Shown: positions 11,155 to 22,849, counted from the first letter of the stretch. The stretch: DNA of 64,000 nucleotides from Emydura subglobosa (GCA_007922225.1 ML679970.1:38795460-38859459); one strand, 5' to 3'. A program made the numbers and translations. Notes: generated by a model from the sequence alone, not told the origin.

Positions 11155-11225
11155 CCTCAGCTGGTATAAATCAGCATATCTCAGTTGATGTCAATGGACT
11201 TATATCTGTTTAAATCAGCTGAGGA
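11155..11225. repeat. Imperfect palindrome (~71 bp), MITE-like
   Basis: CCTCAGCTGGTATAAATCAG at the left is the approximate inverse of CTGTTTAAATCAGCTGAGG at the right, so the whole stretch can fold on itself. This 'CCTCAGCTGG(T)RTAAATC' motif is familiar from dispersed amniote repeats. Confidence 0.6.
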
Positions 11226-11849
11226 GCCGGGTCTAAGTTTCTAAGGGACTCAGTCCACCAAGTCAGCAAACTTTCATAAATTTATGTTATAAAATTTAAA
11301 GCATTAATATTATGGAAAGCATGTACCATGTGCATTATCTATACCGAGTCTAGGTTTTTATAGTATTGATGGCCAAGCTCTCCCGATGCATGAGAGCATC
11401 ATATTAAACCAGAAACTTGCTTACCAGACATTTTCTTGTTGGACAGCTCCACTGCCATCTGTCCTGCAAAACCTCAGCTTCTGCAGTAGTTTCACAAGAT
11501 ATTACACTGTAATGAGTTGAAAAGGCTCACAACTAGTTTCTGATCTTAGACAGTCTGATTTTGCCACCCTGAAATCCATGAATAGTCCAATTGAAATAAA
11601 CAGAACTACTGACTTAGTATGGTAATTTTCAAAATACATAAGGATGACAGAATCAGGCTGTGGTTAGCAGTATGATCATAAATTGTGTATCTTTTGAGCC
11701 TCACTTCATTTTTCTTGTAACAAATCACATGTACATGATGTATAGGGCATCAAGCCGAAGTTTCTCTTATACTATATCATGCTATTTCTGATTTATGACT
11801 ATTCCCTTGTTCTTCCAATCAGGACTGAAAACCTGTTAAGGATCCATTG

Positions 11850-11945
11850 GGCCTGATTCCCATTTACACTATGGCCTCTTTTCACTGTTTTGGCAGTGAA
11901 AGAATCCTTAAAGTTCGTGTAAATAGAACTTTTCATACCATAAAT
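11850..11945. repeat. Second imperfect palindrome with 'CCTGATTCCCATTTACACT'
   Basis: The left arm CCTGATTCCCATTTACACT (from 11852) pairs loosely with a right arm containing GTGTAAATAGAA (about 11918). The centre is TTTCACTGTTTTGGCAGTGA, itself a short palindrome (TCACTG...CAGTGA). Confidence 0.45.
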
Positions 11946-13084
11946 GAGTATCAGTCCTATTCTTTCCTAAAAATGTGCATGAAACTATATTAATGTTAAC
12001 AGAAACAATGTGAAAGTAGAAAGGGGACAAACAAAATCTATTATTATTTATTCTTTGTATTACAGTATCACTTGTGGAATTAGTACATGCATTTTAACCC
12101 CTGATGTTCACTCTGGCTTTCGGTGAAGAAAATGGTCAGACTGTATTTCCCTCTGCCTCTGAAGGGAACCAGGGAAAGATAGAATATCCCATTAATCTGT
12201 TTTCTGATAAAAGATTTTTGGGCCTGTATATCCAAGGTATTTATAAATAGATTTATAGAGCCAGCAGAATATACCTGCATAAATATTGGTATTTAGTGCC
12301 ATGGTTTTGCTCCCAGATTAAATATGGAGAAAGTTGACCTCTCTATTCCCTCTCCTTCAACAAGATTTCTCTTTTAAACTGATTGCATGATTCTATCTTT
12401 AGGGTGGGCAAGGCACACTAGTGGATAGTCCTGCCTATGCCCTTGCATCAATAAATGATTGGTTTTATTATCCCTCCTGTGTAGATATGGATATTCAAGG
12501 ACAGAAAAGACACGTAAGTGGTTCCAGAAACTTCCTTGACAGCCTGTTCCATTTTTTTCCTTTCTGTTTTTATAGATAAACAGATTCTTCTAATATTTTA
12601 TCTGCTCCATCTTAAACCTTGATTATTTTTTTTGACTAATGAAAATTGGTTTTCATTATCTTTGTAACACTTATTTACAAATTTTTAGACAATTATGCCT
12701 TTTTTTTAAGTCTTGTTAACCCTCTTCCCATAATTGTGTTCTGAACAGCTGACAAGCCCTGCTATATCCTGTTGTTAATGTTTCTCTTGCCATGACTTAG
12801 TGAACATTCAAAGTACTGATACCCAAAGCTTTCTCAGCAGTGATACTGACTGATCCTGTTATGCCTAGCAACTCTGACTGGAATACATTAGTGCAAAGGA
12901 AGATTGATAATGCACTGATAATGCCCATCTGTTACCAAAGCTTCCCTGCAATGTTATTATGGTTTGTTACTTTTACCAATCCCCAACATTCCATGAAAAA
13001 AACATGAAGATGTGAAAAAGCAAGCAATAAGCAGACATTACACAGAAAGGCAGAAACTTACACCCAACTATCTTCATCTCTGCA

Positions 13085-13180
13085 TCAGAAAGAAAGGGGA
13101 GAGAATGAAGGAAAAGTAAAGAGAGGAACCAGGAAAATTAGACAGAGGAGGGAGAGAGAGAGAGAAAGAGAAACATCATT
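13085..13180. repeat. GA-rich low-complexity tract
   Basis: Purine-rich run with GAGAGAGAGAGA and AAAGAGAAA units. Confidence 0.6.
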
Positions 13181-14809
13181 CACAAGTAAAAGATGAAGCA
13201 TGCACTTTTCATCAGAGGATCAAAGTAAAAGACAGAATACTTATCAGCACATAGGGAAGGGAAGGGATGTCCTTTGGGAAACTGACAAACGCCATGCCTA
13301 TGCAACAGATTTCTGATCAGCAAGTTCTGTATACAAATAAAGTTGCAATCCAAAAGGGAAGCAGCACATGCCTCATTACTTTTATCTCTGGGGAAAGGTA
13401 AAATTGTCAGGATTAAATGGACGTTCTTAAATCCAATACCAATTTCAAAAGAAACTCCATATGGCTGGTTTGACTGAATCCCTTCTGATTCACAAGGACA
13501 TAGAAGAGCAATAAATTCACCAGGATGCTCTTCTCAGATGACAACACAACGAAAATCTCAGAACTTCTAAGTTTAAAATGGAAACAGACATGGTTGTCCT
13601 AATAAGCTTTAGCAATGCTCTGCATAGCTATGAAGGACATATATGCAGGACTTGACAGGTTCCAGTACCTCTGTTCCCTAAGGATTGCTGGATATCAGTC
13701 AAGATGTTTGGTTGATGGGGGAGGAGGAGCTTAACTAAAAGAATCCTCACCACTGCCATTAAAAAAGCGAGGGAGGGAGAATGGAAACCGGGAGAAAAGT
13801 AGTTCCCTTAGAATTTTAATGTTTAGATGTCTCGGGGCAAAGGGAACTTGCTGACTCCTCATAAAGAAAGGAAGAGAAAAGAATGTTAAAAACTGATAAG
13901 GAAATTTCATCTGAAATGTGTTTGAATACATTAGTTATTTGCTATCTGTTGACAGTTTTTAGATGAACAGTCTGATCAGTGTATTTGAGCAACATTAGGT
14001 GACACAGCCTCTACATGGCTATTAATCCTCTTTTGTCCGTCACCTTTAGAAAACATGCATCCATTTGCAAAGTATGATTCTGATATAAATCTTTGTTCTA
14101 ACTACTGATGGTTTCAGATAGAAGAAACCTTGTTTTTAATAAGAGAGCAACAGCTCTGAAGTAAAGTGAGGAGGAAGCAGACTGAAGGAGTGTTAACAAA
14201 TAAGTGGATGTGCCTGAGAGCTACCAAAAGCACGCAAAAGGTTTTGACTTGGTAACCAGTAAAGTCTTTTCTAAATCACTGAAAATACAAATAAAATTGT
14301 TAGGAAATGAAGACTTTTGAATTTGGCAGTGATAACACTGGAACCAGATATTATGCAATCTTTATTCTCATAGTTCTCCTAATTCAATCCTGATTTATAC
14401 TATCCCTAGCACTCTAATACTGGATCTCTTCTAAACAAACTCCAACAACTGTGTCAAACTCATGAGATGGATAAATATCTGCTATGGACTGGATGAGATC
14501 AAACACAAATTTACCTTGTAAAAACATAGATCTCCAGAGTTGAAGGGGCACTAACTTGCCACACTGAAATTCTTTTATTTTTTTAGTATACCAATTTTGC
14601 TGGTGGGGAGTTGTCCAGGTAGTCAAGTGTTTACATCATGCATAACTTCACTTATGATTGCTGGTCATGTGTTCCTTTATATTTACTATTTATCTAGGAG
14701 GGAATGTGTGCGAACTCCTCTGAGAAGGGCACTGGTTATCAGGGGGTGTCCAATGTGCTTTTCTCCATATCTGAAATACCTGAGCCAATTTTTTCAAATG
14801 TGAGTGCCT

Positions 14810-14905
14810 AAAGTCAGGCACCTAATTCCCACATTTAGGCACCTAAATAAGAGGCCTAATTTTCAGATATGCAGAACATCTGCAGCCACCATTGGACTTA
14901 ACAGA
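14810..14905. repeat. Dispersed repeat fragment with 'TTAGGCACCTAAATAAG'
   Basis: Contains CAGGCACCTAATTCCCACAT, TTTAGGCACCTAAATAAGAG and GGCCTAATTTTCAGATATGC. I recognise this as a common amniote repeat but cannot name its class. Confidence 0.4.
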
Positions 14906-14939
14906 GTTCTGGTCTTCAGCACCTCTAAAAAAGAAACAG

Positions 14940-15610
14940 TCATTTACTATAATAACTGTGGTCCTTCAAGATGACTGCCCATGTAGGCCCAAACTCTGGG
15001 GAGATGCACACGCCTGGGAAACAAGTTTGGACCTTTTAGTTATCACTGTCTGATGAGGCTTTGGTTGCACCCAACCTCCTCCACTCACTGATAACTGCTC
15101 CTCTGTATCTTTCTTTAAATTCAGGAATCCTTAATAAGAGACTCCAAAGTGGCAAGGGGAATGTGAATCCATATAGACAGTCATCTCAAAGAACTACAGT
15201 TACTCTGGTATGTAAATGTTTTTTCTCCTTTAAGGATTGACCATATGGATTCCCTCTTGAGGGAGATTAACAAGCAGCAGTCTCTGAGGAAAGACAATGC
15301 AGGACAGGCTCTCTTGAATTGAGCACTAGATGCCAAGTTAAGGGAGGACAGTAGAATAAAGATGGATATGGAGCTGAAAGTTACAGCCTTGCATATCTTA
15401 ATGATGGAAACACTGTGAAGAAATACTGTAGAACCTGCTTTAATTTTAGTTCAATATGCCTGATGTCTCCAGGTGGCTGAACACCGGCAAAGTCACAATA
15501 ATGTACCCATAACCTTAGACATTTGGACAGCTTTTGTGTTGAGATGGACTGACTGCTAGACTTATCCCCATAAGCCACAAAGAGTCTACAAGATTTGCAG
15601 ACTGGGTTGT
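14940..15610 (-). pseudogene. Third DIRS family: 3' end with tyrosine recombinase remnant
   Basis: The sequence from 14945 (TTTACTATAATAACTGTGGT) aligns in pattern with the DIRS left terminus. At 15183-15260 comes an internal complementary region (CAAAGAACTACAGTTACTCT, then TTTTTTCTCCTTTAAGGATT). From about 15605 down to 15230, minus-strand frames read AYGDKSSSQSISTQKLSKCL and later GVQPPGDIRHIELKLKQVL, the recombinase C-terminal half; the HSTR motif has decayed to HIEL. It diverges strongly from copies 1 and 2, so it represents another, older family. The boundary on the right is uncertain. Confidence 0.6.
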
Positions 15611-16587
15611 TACTATTAGAAAGGGAACCTCGTAGGCTTAGACTCCCTCATACCCCTTGGAAAGCAAACTGCTTAAAAGAGGAGAGGCATGGAGGAGTCA
15701 GGGCAACACTCACTTTATGACAGCCCCCGAAGCACGCTGGTGCCCCAAGAAGAGTGAAAACAATGGGGGAAGCATTGAGGCCATTAAGCTATTCTTTGAA
15801 CCTGGTACACATTTAGTAATCTGAAGGAACAAAGGGGCAGTTCCACATACCCAAGAGTGGGGATACACATGAGCTATTCATGGAGGAGAATCAGGCCAAT
15901 TATTCCGGTGTCAAAATATGGATTTAAGCACTGAATTTTCAAAAATTTTGGCCCTGATGTCAAGTACAGTAGTCCACTGAGCAGGAGTTATGATTTTATT
16001 CTGATATAAAACCTCTTGCATAGCAGACCACAGAGTGATATGCTACCATCATGCCATTGGGCCTGGCTTGTAGAACACAGGTTCAGAATACAGTTAAATA
16101 AATGAAATTATTTGGCACGTTCTTAGGCCAAAAAATGTCTTTGGTAAATTCACAAAAAAAAAAAAAAAAAAAGACATTCAGATTAAATGTTTGTCAACTA
16201 ATTCCATTTCTTTAGCTTTATTCAGATTTATAAATGATTTTTGTGATGGATAAAACAGTTTTAATTTGAAATGGTGTCTTCTTAAATTCCCATGTAATTA
16301 TCAAAATATAGAATTTGAAGGTTAACATCCATGTGTCCTCATCCTCCTCCCTCCCTCTACCTCTCATTCTCCTAGCAGAAAGGGAGAGGCAGGGGGCTAG
16401 CCTCCCTGAAGGGGGAGTACACGCATTGCCCATGCTTTAGTGCAATCTGGAATTTGTAATCTGGAAATTTCCAAGGCATCTCTTACATTATTGTCCATCC
16501 TTAAGTGAAAAACCATCCCAGTTATTAGTGCTTAAGAAAGACTGAACAATAGCACCTGCATTTTATAGTTAGGAGTGATCTGCCTAC
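15611..16587. other. Intronic sequence, no gene seen
   Basis: DOCK3 intron immediately downstream of exon E's donor. It may hold remnants of the DIRS fragment up to about 15900. No coding evidence. Confidence 0.5.
16153..16172 (+). repeat. Poly(A) tract
   Basis: About 20 consecutive A after CAC, with no recognisable retroposed body upstream. Confidence 0.7.
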
Positions 16588-16713
16588 CTGGCATTATGAC
16601 ATCGGGGAAACCGAGTTTTCTGGTAACAGACACACCCCTGTTAAAGATCATGGGGTTCTCCCTTCGAATCTGCTCCATGTCCCCACGAAGAAGCTGTAGA
16701 GAAATTATAAGTC
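16588..16713 (-). CDS. DOCK3: DOCK3 coding exon E (126 nt), immediately before DHR-1
   Basis: On the minus strand the acceptor is TTTCTTGCAG (16714-16723) and the donor is GTAGGCAG (16580-16587). The exon completes the Gly codon of exon D, encodes LIISLQLLRGDMEQIRRENP and MIFNRGVSVTRKLGFPDVIMP, and leaves one base of the next Gly codon. The RKLGFPDVIMPG motif is the hinge that leads into DHR-1, the C2-like lipid-binding domain of DOCK proteins, so the domain itself begins in the next exon. That exon was not found in 1-16587, implying a downstream intron longer than 16.5 kb. DIRS copy 2 ends 169 bp upstream of this acceptor. A second in-exon AG (after TTTCTCTACAG) could serve as a cryptic acceptor, but use of the first AG keeps the phase. 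Confidence 0.94.
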
Positions 16714-16882
16714 CTGCAAGAAACAAAGACGTTTATTTTTCTAGATCCGAGAGTTACAACTCAGTCCATATCAAGCACACGTGGGAAATAATGTACATAC
16801 AATAAAACAAGCCAACAAGATAATACAAAAATAATTTTTTATTTGAATAATATCATGTATCTAAATCTGAAGTAATGCTGGA

Positions 16883-17150
16883 GAAAAACAAGGTTATTAC
16901 CAGTATCTGTTGTTCTTTGAGATGTGTTCCTCATGTCCATTCCAATATAGGTGAGTGCACGCCATCATGCATGGGTTCCCGGAGCTTTTTTCCCCTTAAC
17001 AGATCCCGTAGGGTCGGCTCTGGTGCCCCCTGGAGTCCCACGCGCATGTTGTGGTATATGAAGCACTGCCGACCCTACAGCCCCTCAGTCCTTTCTTTCT
17101 GCCAACTCCGACAGTGGGGACGGAGGGTGGGAGTGGAATGGACATGAGCA
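16883..17150 (+). repeat. DIRS copy 2 left inverted terminal repeat
   Basis: CATGGGTTCCCGGAGCTTTT, TTAACAGATCCCGTAGGGTC and GTCCTTTCTTTCTGCC are mirrored at 22860-23030. Confidence 0.8.
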
Positions 17151-17164
17151 ACACATCTCGAAGA

Positions 17165-17250
17165 ACAACAGTTACTGGTAAGTAACCTTGTTTTCTCCTT
17201 CGAGTTATTGCTCATGTCCATTCCAATATAGGTGATTAAAAAGCAATACC
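17165..17250 (+). repeat. DIRS copy 2 internal complementary region
   Basis: ACAGTTACTGGTAAGTAACC, then TTGTTTTCTCCTTCGAGTTA and TTGCTCATGTCCATTCCAAT. It equals the inverse of the left outer end joined to the inverse of the right outer end. Confidence 0.8.
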
Positions 17251-17267
17251 TTGGAGGTGGGTAGGAG

Positions 17268-18260
17268 TTACCAGTGAGCTACCCTCAGCACCGCTCTGCC
17301 GAAATCCGCGTCCTCTTTCGCCAGCTGAACAATGGCATAGCGGGATGTGAAGGTGTGTACCGATGACCAGGTGGCGGCTTTGCAGATTTCCTGCAGGGGC
17401 ACTATCTCCAGGAAAGTCGCAGAGGATGCCTGAGTCCTGGTTGAGTGCGCTGTGATAACACCTAGAAGTGGCGCATTCACTTGCTCATAGCAGCACTTGA
17501 TGCAGGAGGTGATCCATGCAGATGCGCTGGGTGGAGACAGGTGATCCTTTCATCCGGTCCGCCACTGTGAAGAAGAGCTGCGTCGATTTCCAGAACGGCT
17601 TCGTCCTCTCGATGTAGTAGGCCAGGGCTCGTCTCACATCTAGTGAGTGCCATCTCCACTCCTTCTCCGAACTGTGTGGGGTTTGGGAAAAAACCCAGGG
17701 AGGAAACTATCTTGGTTATAATGAAATTGGGAGATGACCTTGTGCAGGAAGGCTGGGTGAGGTCTCAACTGAACTTTATCCTTATAGAATACTGTATACG
17801 GGGGCTCCGAGGTCAAGGCTCTAATCTCGGAGAACCTCCAAGCCAAGGTAATGGCCACCAGGAAGGCTACCTTCCACGTAAGGATGAGCAAAGGGCATGA
17901 AGCCATGGGCTCAAAGGGGGGCCCGGTAAGTCTAGAGAGGATCAGGTTGAGATCCCAGGGAGGCACCGGGTCACGGACCTGTGGATAAAACCTCTCCACC
18001 CCCTTGAGGAACCTGACCGACATGCGGTGGGAGAACAGGGATCTCCCCTCTAGCAGCTGAAGGAAGGCCGAAATGGCTGCCAAGTGAACCTTCAACGAGG
18101 TTAGTGCCAGACCCTGGAGCTTTAGCTGGAGCAGGTACTCCAGGATCGCCTGGATAGGAGAGAGGCTTGGTGGAATACCCCGGGACTCCGCCCAGCAGGT
18201 AAACCGCTTCTACTTAGCCCGACACACGACCAGTGTTGAAGGTTTTCTGCTGCCCAGCAC
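17268..18260 (-). pseudogene. DIRS copy 2 tyrosine recombinase, near complete with frame breaks
   Basis: Reading from 18260 downward: the core-binding part (LKVHLAAISAFLQLLEGRSL, RFLKGVERFYPQVRDPVPPW), then LVAITLAWRFSEIRAL with the first catalytic Arg, then after a stop at about 17640 ALAYYIERTKPF and MKGSPVSTQRI. After one further frameshift comes GVITAHSTRTQASSATFLEI (H-x-x-R) and SVHTFTSRYAIVQLAKED with the candidate nucleophilic Tyr. All the expected catalytic residues (R, HxxR, Y) can be seen, spread over two or three frames. In intact DIRS elements this enzyme inserts a circular DNA intermediate by site-specific recombination. Copy 1 lacks most of this gene. Confidence 0.85.
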
Positions 18261-18301
18261 AATTTGCTGGATCTGCACCGAGCAGGCTCTTTCTCCCTCC
18301 A

Positions 18302-20115
18302 TCAGCCACAGAGCCTCCAGGTCCTGAGGTGCAGGGAGTCCAGGTCCGGGTGCAGTAGGCGACCACGGTCCTGGGAAAGCAAGTCATGTTGTGTCGGGAG
18401 CTCCATGGGCGGGGCGATCGACAAGTCCAGCAACATACAGAACCAATGCTGTCTCAGCCAAGCTGGGGCGATGAGTATCATATCTGCCCTGTCCCTCTTG
18501 ATTTTCAAGAGAATCTTGGGCAAGAGCAGAATGCGGGGGAACGCGTACATGAGGGTCCCCATCCATTCGATGAGGAACGCATCTGATATCGAGCCTGGCT
18601 CGTGACCCCGGGGCAAGCAAAACTTCGGGCACTTCTTGTCCCAGGACAACGCAAACAAGTCCAGGTGGGGAACACCCCACTTGCGGAAGATGGAAGTTAC
18701 TACCTCTGGGTGCCACGACCAGTCGTGGTGGGGTAGAAACGACCTGCTGAGGCTATCTGCCCCGTCATTTCTCACCCCTGGGAGGTGAGAGGCAGACAAA
18801 TGAAAGTTGTGCCTCACTGCAAAGTCCCACAGGCACATGGCTTCCTGGCAGAGGGCCGAGGAGCGCGCGCCCCCCTGCCTATTTATATAAAACATGGCTG
18901 TGGTGTTGTCCATCAGCACCTGCACCACCCTGCCTGCCAGGAATCGGAGGAACACCTTGCATGCTTGTCTGACGGCCCTGAGCTCTTTTACATTGATGTG
19001 CAGGCGCCTCTCCTCCCCGTTCCAGAGCCCCTGAGTGCCCATGCTGGCGCTGATGTGGACTCCCCACTCAACATCCGAGGCATTGGAGATCAGGGTGACC
19101 GATGGGGCTATATCAACAGTGCCCTGGAGGTCTGCCACCAGTTCAGGGAAGCTAGGACGGATGGGGGGACCATGACCACCCTGTTTAAGGGGTGTCTGCT
19201 CGACACGTATGCTGAAGCCAACCAAGCCTGGAGCGGCCTGAGCCTGAGGCGAGCTAGCTGCACTATGTACGTGCATGCTGCCATGTGGCCAAACAGCTGA
19301 AGGCAGTGCCTGGCTGTTGTCATGGGGCACTGATGCAGCTGGGCGATAATCGCAGCGATAGCCTCGAACCAAAGTTGCGGGAGGAAGGCTCTGGCCTGGG
19401 AAGCGTCCAGGGTGGCCCCGATGAACTCTGTGCGCTGCACCGGGGTTACAGTTGATTTCTGCTCGTTTATGAGCAGACCCAGCCTACTGCATGTGGCACA
19501 TGTGAGGGTCACACTGTCCTACACGTGGGACCTGGACCTGCCCCTGATTAACCAATCATCCAGGTAAGGGAAAATATGCACACCTCTGCGCTTCAGGTGG
19601 GCAGCCACTACCACCATACATTTGGTGAATACCCTGGGGGCCAAAGAGTGGCCAAAGGGAGGGCCGTAAATTGGTAATGGAAACCAGCCACCGTAAATCA
19701 AAGGAAATGCCTGTGGCTGGGAAGGATAGATACATGGAAGAATGCGTCCTTCAGGTCGAGGGCGGCATACCAATATCCTGGATCTAAAGCAGGGATAATG
19801 GAGGCTAGGGAGACCATGTGAAACCTCAGTCACCTGATGTATTTGTTTAGACGGTGCAGGTCTAATATGGGTCTTAGACCCCACTTCACTTTGGGGATGA
19901 GGAAACACCTGGAATAGAATCCTCTCCCTCTCATTTTTGGAGACCATTTCCACCACCCCATGTCAAGGAGGGGTGACTACCTCCTGCAAAAGGAGTTGCT
20001 CATGAGAGGGGTCTCTGAAGAGGGATGGAGAGGGAGGATTGTTGGGGCGGGAGGGGAGACGTAAATTGCAGGGCATATCCCTTGAGAACTATCCCGAGGA
20101 CCCAACGGTCCGATG
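18302..20115 (-). pseudogene. DIRS copy 2 reverse transcriptase-RNase H-methylase-like ORF
   Basis: Three long frames overlap. 19956-19519 covers the RT N-terminal and palm with SLAPRVFTKCMVVVAAHLK and IFPYLDDWLIRGRSRS (motif C YLDD). 19512-19108 follows with the post-palm GLLINEQKSTVTPVQ. 19372-18302 is a single 356-codon frame with RNase H and methylase-like parts. RNase H residues visible are LISNASDVEWG (first catalytic Asp changed to Asn), ELRAVRQACK (Glu), VLMDNTTAMFYINRQGGARS (Asp) and LPGVRNDGADSLSR (Asp). After this come KWGVPHLDLFALSWDKKCP and DMILIAPAWLRQHWF, the layout of a Dam-type methylase-like domain (a domain known from DIRS elements). The long 3' frame suggests moderate age. 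Confidence 0.85.
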
Positions 20116-20277
20116 TAATGCTTGCCCATTCATTGTAGAAGGACCTTAATTTGTCCAGGAAAGGACGGGGCAGATCTAGAGAGACAGTAGGGGTACCACC
20201 CTTGGGTGCAACATCAAAATTGCCTCCTCTTATTGCCCGAGCCCTTGGGGGGCCCTTGCTGGGAGGCTGGGAATGAG

Positions 20278-22728
20278 CTAGGGGGCCAATTTCGTCTTCC
20301 GAACCCCGTTTCTGTCCCTGCCCCTACTGGGCTGAAAGGGCCTAGGCGGTGGTCTAGGTTGTTGCTGAACCTGGGGCCGCGACTGCCGCCTCAAAGCCTG
20401 GGGCGTATACAGGCCCAAGGAGCGAAGTGTGGCCCTTGATTCTTTAAGGCCGTGCAGCTTCATGTCAGTTTTGTCAGAAAGCAGGCCTGACCTGTCAAAG
20501 GAGAGGTCCTGAATGGACTGCTGCACCTCCTGGGAGAGCCCCAAGTATTGCAGCCATGAGCACCGCCTCATGGTGATGGCGGAGGCCATGGCCCTGCTCG
20601 CTGACTCTGCGGCGTCACTAGAGGTTTGAAGCGCCGCCCTAGCCACTGTGATCCCCTCATCAAGGACCGTGGCGAAGTCTGCGGCCTGGTCTTGGGGCAA
20701 CGCCTCAGCAAACCACCTGAGGGAGTCCCATAGATTAAAGTTATACCTGCCCAGCAGGGCCTGGTGGTTAGCAATTCAAAACTGCAGTGCCGCAGTCGAA
20801 TAAACCTTTCTCCCAAACAAGTCCAGTTTTTTGTTGTCCTTGTTTTTGGGAGTGGACCCCTGATACCCGTCTGTCCTGCTGGTTGGCCAAATCCACCACC
20901 AAGGTTTACGGGGCTGGGTGGATGAAGAGGAACTCAAATCCCTCGGCCGGGATGTAGTATTTTTTCTTGGCCCCCTTGGATGTAGGAGCGACCGAGGCAG
21001 GGGTTTGCCACAGAGCCTTGGCAAGTTTAAGGATCCTGTCATGTACTGGCGGGGCTACCCTTGATGGGCCTTCTGCCCCCAGTACGTTGAAGAGGGTATC
21101 TTCCTCCTCTACTAATTCCTTGACCTCTAAGTTTAAATTAGAGGCCACCATGTTCAGCAGCTCCTGGTACACCCTGAAGTCCCTCAGTGGCGCCATGTGG
21201 TCCCTGGAGGCTGCTTCATCTGGAAAGGAGGAGGAGGACCGTGACCGCTCATCCTTGCCGGCGGAGTGCCCCCGTAGAGGGTCCCTCCCCTGGGTCCAAT
21301 TCCTCGTCCAAGGAATGGCCTTTATGTGCTTTGTCCAGTGAAGGGGGCACCAAATGGACCCCTGATGATGGGACGGACACTATCCCTGGCCCCATCTGCA
21401 CTCCCCATGGACCCCAGTAAGGCCATTGCCATTGACCCTGGGGCAAACCAGGGGCTGGCATCGGCACCAGCTGAGGAACCTTATGGGGGCATAAGCTGGT
21501 CCCCCGAGCGTCCCTGCTCTTTCGGGATCCTGAGTCACTGGACCGGCAGCGCCAAGCTCGCCTCTGGCCCTTGGTGCCACTCCATGCCGGGAACCGTCCT
21601 CTTGACAACTCTGAAGTGCCGGACGAGGATTGCTGCCATCTCCTCGAATGGTGCCGACGGCTGGAGGCGCGCTCCGAGGAGCTCAATGAGGATGCCCATC
21701 ATCTCGGCACAGACAACTTCCGGTGCTGTTTCCCCCTAGGGGAATGGGAGCGGTGCCACTGGGAGCCTCGCTGTGCCGAACCTGACTCTGACGACCGGGA
21801 TCTGCATCGCGCCGGAGTGGGCGAGCCCTTCGGTGCTGGGCTCCGCGCCGGTGACGGGGTCCGGTGCCGCCTAGTCGTGGACAAACGGCTCAGTACCGGG
21901 GACTGGGAACATGAACTGTCCCTGTGCTGCAAGGCGGCCCTCGGGTGGCGCCACCTTGACTTTGTTGCCTCCAGCGTTGGGGACCGACTTCGGTGCTATG
22001 GGGAGGATCGGCGCGACGGGTTGGACTCGGAGCTGCTGGCAGAGGAGACTCCATGCTCTAGCCTCGGTGGCCGTCTGGCGGGAGACTTTTCCACCCCTGC
22101 CAGGGGTCTCAACCAGCCTTTGAGGGGACCCAGTGCGGGCTTGCCCTGGGAAACCAGTCCTCTCTCCCTCGGCAGGGGAGTGGTGGTGGAGGCATGGGCA
22201 AGGCCATCAGGACTCTTGCTGCCTGACAAGCCTCTGGTGTTGACAGCATTTGCAGGGGCACTCCCCGACTCCCAGGAGTCGGGGGAGGCTCCCTGCTCGG
22301 AGATGCAGGTCCCGGAGCAAGCTCGACAGGCTGTGGCTGGTGCACCTCCGTACTCGACCCCGCCCGTACCGGAGGCGCAGGGGAGTGTGCGCGCTCCGTG
22401 CACTGCTGCTTTTTCTTCTTTGGCACTGGAGATGTTTCTCTGCGCCGGGTAGACTCCGGTGCCGGTGGTGTGCTCTGCACTGAGGAGCGCTCGGTGTCGA
22501 GGTGGATCGAGGCGGCTCTGAGGATGGGCAGAGTGCTGCTTCCATTAGAATGGCTTTTAGCCTACTGTCCTGGTCTTTCTGGGTCCTTGGCTTAAAAGGC
22601 TTAAAAATTTTACATTTTTCCCTCCAGTGTTGCTCTCCCAGGCACTTAAGACAACGATCATGAGGGTCCCTAAGCGGGAAAGCCTTCCTGCAGGAGGTGC
22701 ATGGCTTAAAGCCAGGTGACCCGGGCAT
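20278..22728 (-). pseudogene. DIRS copy 2 gag-like ORF, frame-broken
   Basis: The reading starts at 22728 with MPGSPGFKPCTSCRKAFPL, followed by PHDRCLKCLGEQHWREKC. This is a C-x2-C...H...C-x2-C...C cluster, probably a zinc-binding module at the Gag N-terminus. The central part is Ser/Arg/Pro-rich and split among frames between 22200 and 21250. The C-terminal part runs 21196-20906, 21042-20776 and 20700-20278 in different frames, with LNLEVKELVEEEDTLFNVLG, ALWQTPASVAPTSKGAKKKY, LDLFGRKVYSTAALQF, AEALPQDQAADFATVLDEG and a Pro/Gln/Arg-rich tail. It matches copy 1 throughout. Role: capsid/nucleocapsid-like protein of the element (family knowledge). Confidence 0.78.
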
Positions 22729-22849
22729 GGCCCGGCCACCGTAAGCCCCGGAGGGCTTTCTAATCTATTACTAAACTACTCCACTTAACAGAACTTAACT
22801 AACTATGCAACAACAACAAAGTTCAACACGGGGAATGGTACTTGCGAGA

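Larger units (their letters stand above)
10581..14935. other. Intronic sequence, no gene seen
   Basis: AT-rich DOCK3 intron. Two palindromic repeats (11155-11225, 11850-11945) and a GA-rich run (13085-13180) are listed separately. I see no splice-bounded coding frame similar to DOCK3. Confidence 0.6.

Noticed and set aside
14414..14626. Possible further DOCK3 exon (frame containing GKFVFDLIQSIADIYPS)
   Set aside because: The peptide does not match the expected DHR-1 start (Arg-Asn-Asp-Leu-Tyr type) and lacks clean acceptor/donor pairs in phase with exon E.
1..16587. Search for the DHR-1 exon that should follow exon E
   Set aside because: No minus-strand frame with the expected motif and phase was seen; probably it lies outside the window.
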